DNA of 61,035 nucleotides from positions 1 through 61,035 of the forward strand of contig NZ_FVZF01000025.1 of assembly GCF_900168265.1 (NCBI RefSeq), given 5' to 3'. Positions 59,120 to 61,035 of the stretch are shown piece after piece. The position numbers were made by a program, and so were the translations under genes. The notes under the pieces were generated by a model. It saw only the letters and a list, made by a program, of their open reading frames with translations, ran no database searches and was not told the origin of the DNA. Each line of letters opens with the position of its first letter. Position 1 is the stretch's first letter. This DNA comes from Salegentibacter salarius (GTDB lineage Bacteria > Bacteroidota > Bacteroidia > Flavobacteriales > Flavobacteriaceae).

Positions 59120-59515
59120 TTAAGATTTTTTCCGGCGCTCCAGCAAGTCGGGATCGGTTATTGGATTTTCTTCTCCTTTAATAGATTTTTCTATACCTTC
59201 TATATAATCAAGAGAATCGTCCAGGTAATAATTGATTTCCGGCATTTTTCGCAACTGGTTTTTAGTGCGCTGTGCCATTTCGTGCTTTATCTTAGACTTT
59301 CCAAGGTTTATTTCCTCTATAACTTCTTGCGCGTGTTTCTGCGGAAAAATACTGATATAAGCCTTCGCGATAGAAAGATCTGTAGTTACTTTTACTTTAG
59401 AGACCGAAATAATTACTCCTGTTCTCCCGGCATCTTTAAGGTTCTTTTGTAGGATATCGGCTAGATCGCGCTGCAAAACTCCTCCTATTTTCTTTTGTCT
59501 GTTTGTCTCTTCCAT
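59120..59515 (-). CDS. rbfA: Ribosome-binding factor A
   Basis: A 131-residue KH-fold factor that helps late 30S subunit maturation. Seen: RQKKIGGVLQRDLADILQKN at the N-terminus, SVSKVKVTTDLSIAKAYISI in the middle and a RKMPEINYYLDDSLDYIEGI segment near the end, all characteristic. Its -7 box (TATTTTTG) ends four bases before the ATG, so the message may be leaderless, as proposed for rnpA. The FtsX-like gene follows with a one-base gap. Confidence 0.92.
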   Translation of the reverse strand: MEETNRQKKIGGVLQRDLADILQKNLKDAGRTGVIISVSKVKVTTDLSIAKAYISIFPQKHAQEVIEEINLGKSKIKHEMAQRTKNQLRKMPEINYYLDDSLDYIEGIEKSIKGEENPITDPDLLERRKKS

Positions 59516-59519
59516 AAGG

Positions 59520-59527
59520 CAAAAATA
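59520..59527 (-). promoter_or_regulatory. -7 element abutting the rbfA start codon
   Basis: The minus strand reads TATTTTTG, then CCTT, then ATG, the same spacing as at rnpA. No TTG is visible at the expected -33 position. Confidence 0.45.
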
Positions 59528-59611
59528 CTATAATAAATTGGTATACTCCTAAATGTAAAAAACTATGCGTACAAGTCTTAATTTTGAATTATACTATTCT
59601 TAAATATTTGA

Positions 59612-59656
59612 CTTGTTCATTTTTTCCATTGATGAAAAAACGAACCAAAAAAATCT
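59612..59656. repeat. Hairpin repeat between rbfA and mce
   Basis: TTGTTCATTTTTTC and GAAAAAACGAACCAA are near-perfect inverted arms around TCCATTGATG. The rest of the 426-base gap holds a CCCGATAAAAATCGGG hairpin (59713-59728) and no gene I can support. Confidence 0.55.
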
Positions 59657-59941
59657 AGGTTTACGAATCTTTATCTAAATTTTATGCTCGTTTCCTGAAT
59701 TTTAGGAACTCTCCCGATAAAAATCGGGATCAAACAGTCTAAAATTTTACGGAAACTTCACTTCAAATTTCACGATAAATTTTCGATAGGCCAAAGTGAT
59801 CTTATTCCAAAGCAACCTAGGTAATACCGAACCTATTGGAGTAAAGATTTTGTGTTTTCTTTTTAAATTTATAGAAGTTTACCGATTTTGAATATATAGA
59901 ATTAGAAGTTTAACTTGCTGCATCTACTTAAAAATAGAAAA

Positions 59942-60382
59942 ATGAAAAAAATTGAACATATTGGGATTGCCGTAAGGGATCTTGAAGCTGCCAATGCTAC
60001 CTATAATGCGGTTTTGGGAAGTGAACAGTATAAAACCGAAACAGTAGAAAGTGAAGGTGTGAGTACGTCTTTCTTTAAAATTGGGGAGAGTAAGATTGAA
60101 TTGCTTGCCGCTACAAATCCTGATAGTCCTATCGCAAAGTTTATTGAAAAGCGTGGCGAGGGGATTCATCATATAGCCTTTGCGGTAGATGATATTAAAG
60201 CTGAAATTACCCGACTGGAAAAAGAAGGTTTTAAGCTGATAAATACCGAACCAAAAGACGGTGCCGATAATAAACTGGTGGCGTTTATGCATCCGAAAGG
60301 CGCTAACGGGGTTTTAGTAGAATTATGCCAGGAAAAAAGCCCCTCCCCAGCCCTCCCCGAAGGAGAGGGAGCGAGAAATTAA
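59942..60382 (+). CDS. mce: Methylmalonyl-CoA epimerase
   Basis: Interconverts (R)- and (S)-methylmalonyl-CoA in propionate metabolism; a vicinal-oxygen-chelate fold enzyme. 146 residues from the ATG encoding MKKIEHIGIAVRDLEAANAT; an earlier in-frame ATG adds nine residues that do not fit the family. Metal-binding residues are visible in HIGIAV, GIHHIAFAVDDI and the C-terminal LVELCQ. The last 13 to 15 residues (KSPSPALPEGEGARN) fall in a CCCCTCC-type palindromic repeat, so the natural stop was probably lost and the tail is repeat-derived. Confidence 0.92.
   Translation: MKKIEHIGIAVRDLEAANATYNAVLGSEQYKTETVESEGVSTSFFKIGESKIELLAATNPDSPIAKFIEKRGEGIHHIAFAVDDIKAEITRLEKEGFKLINTEPKDGADNKLVAFMHPKGANGVLVELCQEKSPSPALPEGEGARN
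60339..60372. repeat. Family D palindromic repeat inside the mce 3' end
   Basis: GCCCCTCCCCAGCCCTCCCC then GAAGGAGAGGGAGC forms an imperfect hairpin like the one at 57712-57736. It is translated as the mce C-terminal tail. Confidence 0.65.
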
Positions 60383-60398
60383 GAAATTGCATTTCACC

Positions 60399-60429
60399 TT
60401 GCAGGAGTTAAAAATATATCATAATATTG
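60399..60429 (+). promoter_or_regulatory. Bacteroidota-type promoter of the CAU tRNA
   Basis: TTG at 60399-60401, 20-base spacer, TAATATTG at 60422-60429 (one mismatch to TAnnTTTG), 38 bases before the tRNA. Confidence 0.55.
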
Positions 60430-60467
60430 CACTCCTAAAATTCGGGTATTGTTGAAATGCCAGAATT

Positions 60468-60541
60468 GGTCCTATAGCTCAGCTGGTTAGAGCACTTGAC
60501 TCATAATCAAGGGGTCCCTGGTTCGAGCCCAGGTGGGACCA
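60468..60541 (+). tRNA. tRNA with CAU anticodon, probably tRNA-Ile2
   Basis: A 74-base cloverleaf with acceptor arms GGTCCTA/TGGGACC, D arm AGCTCAGCTGGTTAGAGC, anticodon CAT at 60502-60504 in loop CTCATAA, T arm CTGGTTCGAGCCCAG and discriminator A. It has the C4-G69 and C5-G68 pairs that I recall as favouring the lysidine enzyme TilS, so Ile2 (reading AUA) is more likely than elongator Met. It lacks initiator features. CCA is not encoded. Confidence 0.85.
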
Positions 60542-60546
60542 CTTTT

Positions 60547-60589
60547 AAAAACCCTAACACTTTTATTAGCAAGGTGTTAGGGTTTTTTT
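60547..60589 (+). terminator. Terminator after the CAU tRNA
   Basis: Stem AAAACCCTAACAC / GTGTTAGGGTTTT with a T run, five bases beyond the tRNA. Confidence 0.85.
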
Positions 60590-60654
60590 GTTGTTTAAAA
60601 TGTACGATTATTGTATTGTTGATTAATCAATAGGATAAATTTAAATTTTGGGTA

Positions 60655-61035
60655 ACCCTTTTTCTTTAGTTAGTTTAGCTTTAATTTTAAAATTTTTCAA
60701 TGCTGAGATTAGAATGGATGAGCCGGTCAAAGTGAACCACGTGCGCCGGATGAAAGTGAGCATAGCAAACTAAGTGCTCAAAATCGATTCTATTGTGGTT
60801 AAATTTACTATTTATTTTTAAGTTTTTTCCTCATTGATTCCCCCTTGATATCTATTCTGTGAGCGGTATGAACTAAACGATCCAGTATGGCGTCTGCAAT
60901 GGTCTGTTCTCCGATAATCTCGTGCCAGGCCTCTACCGGTAACTGGGAGGCTATTATAGTAGATTTTTTTCCGTGCCTATCTTCAATAATTTCCATCAGG
61001 GAGTGTCTGTTAATATTATCCAGACCTTTAAGTCC
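60655..61035 (-). mobile_element. IS21-family insertion sequence, partial (istB end)
   Basis: The istB-side end of an IS21-type element that continues beyond the window. Seen: the C-terminus of IstB, then about 150 bases with repeated motifs (GGTCAAAGTGAACCACG and GGATGAAAGTGAGCA at about 60724-60763), as expected for the multiple transposase-binding repeats of IS21 ends. The exact outer boundary is uncertain; I place it after the tRNA terminator because the sequence changes character there. Confidence 0.7.
60808..61035 (-). CDS. IS21-family helper ATPase IstB (C-terminal part)
   Basis: The last 75 codons of IstB, the AAA+ ATPase that helps the IstA transposase choose and load onto target DNA. 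The frame is open at the window edge (GLKGLDNINRHSLMEIIEDR) and continues with the family's most conserved stretch, KKSTIIASQLPVEAWHEIIG and ADAILDRLVHTAHRIDIKGE, ending SMRKKLKNK. An internal ATG exists, but this is not an independent gene. DnaC-like replication proteins are excluded by the SQLPVEAWHE motif. Confidence 0.9.
   Translation of the reverse strand, partial: GLKGLDNINRHSLMEIIEDRHGKKSTIIASQLPVEAWHEIIGEQTIADAILDRLVHTAHRIDIKGESMRKKLKNK

Overview
The window comes from a chromosome of a marine-type Bacteroidota, most likely a member of the Flavobacteriaceae near Gramella or Salegentibacter. The evidence is the low-GC DNA, SusC/SusD proteins, several promoters with the Bacteroidota layout (TTG, about 20 bases, TAnnTTTG), a GIN-domain (DUF2807) protein, a NagB fused to a PIG-L domain, and the dispersed palindromic repeats common in this family. 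The genus cannot be fixed from the sequence. Both edges lie in insertion sequences: an IS3-type element that cuts off a host gene at the left, and the istB end of an IS21-type element at the right.

The left part (about 0.3 to 25 kb) is mostly housekeeping. It holds a YtxH/holin-like envelope operon, glnS, a ZIP transporter, folB, tRNA-Cys, a LysE-type exporter, a GIN-domain protein and rnr. A gene-poor AT-rich stretch of about 0.7 to 1 kb with one perfect DnaA box and several near matches follows, which is a candidate replication origin. Next come rpiB, a GNAT enzyme, rnpA, three exported peptidases (S41, M1, S8), a metallo-beta-lactamase-fold hydrolase, two divergent cation/proton antiporters with C-terminal nucleotide-binding domains, yebC, a four-helix-bundle gene and lepA.

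The most interesting region is about 25.4 to 54.0 kb, which reads as a dedicated peptidoglycan and amino-sugar utilisation locus. It encodes an MFS sugar permease, a GH20 hexosaminidase, MurQ, a DeoR-type regulator, a SusC/SusD importer, a DigH-like glycosidase, a sodium:solute symporter, an L-Ala-D/L-Glu epimerase, an NlpC/P60 peptidase, a 1264-residue phosphodiester glycosidase/metallophosphoesterase, two zinc amidases, NagB-PIG-L, a ROK regulator, a NagX-like membrane protein and a NagZ-serine hydrolase fusion. Inferred flow: amidases and NlpC/P60 strip and trim stem peptides, the DigH-like enzyme cuts the denuded glycan, SusCD imports oligosaccharides, GH20 and GH3 release monosaccharides, inner-membrane permeases bring them in, and MurQ and NagB feed central metabolism. 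The epimerase handles the L-Ala-D-Glu dipeptide. No MurNAc/GlcNAc kinase and no NagA are visible here. A SusCD-linked locus covering almost the whole wall polymer is the strongest candidate for an undescribed system.

The right end (54 to 61 kb) holds a TonB-dependent receptor, dus, an FtsX-like permease, rbfA, mce, a CAU-reading tRNA (probably Ile2) and the IS21 remnant. Several dispersed repeat families run through the whole window. One, ending in the palindrome CTCGATTATCGAG, lies directly before the start codons of at least five genes.
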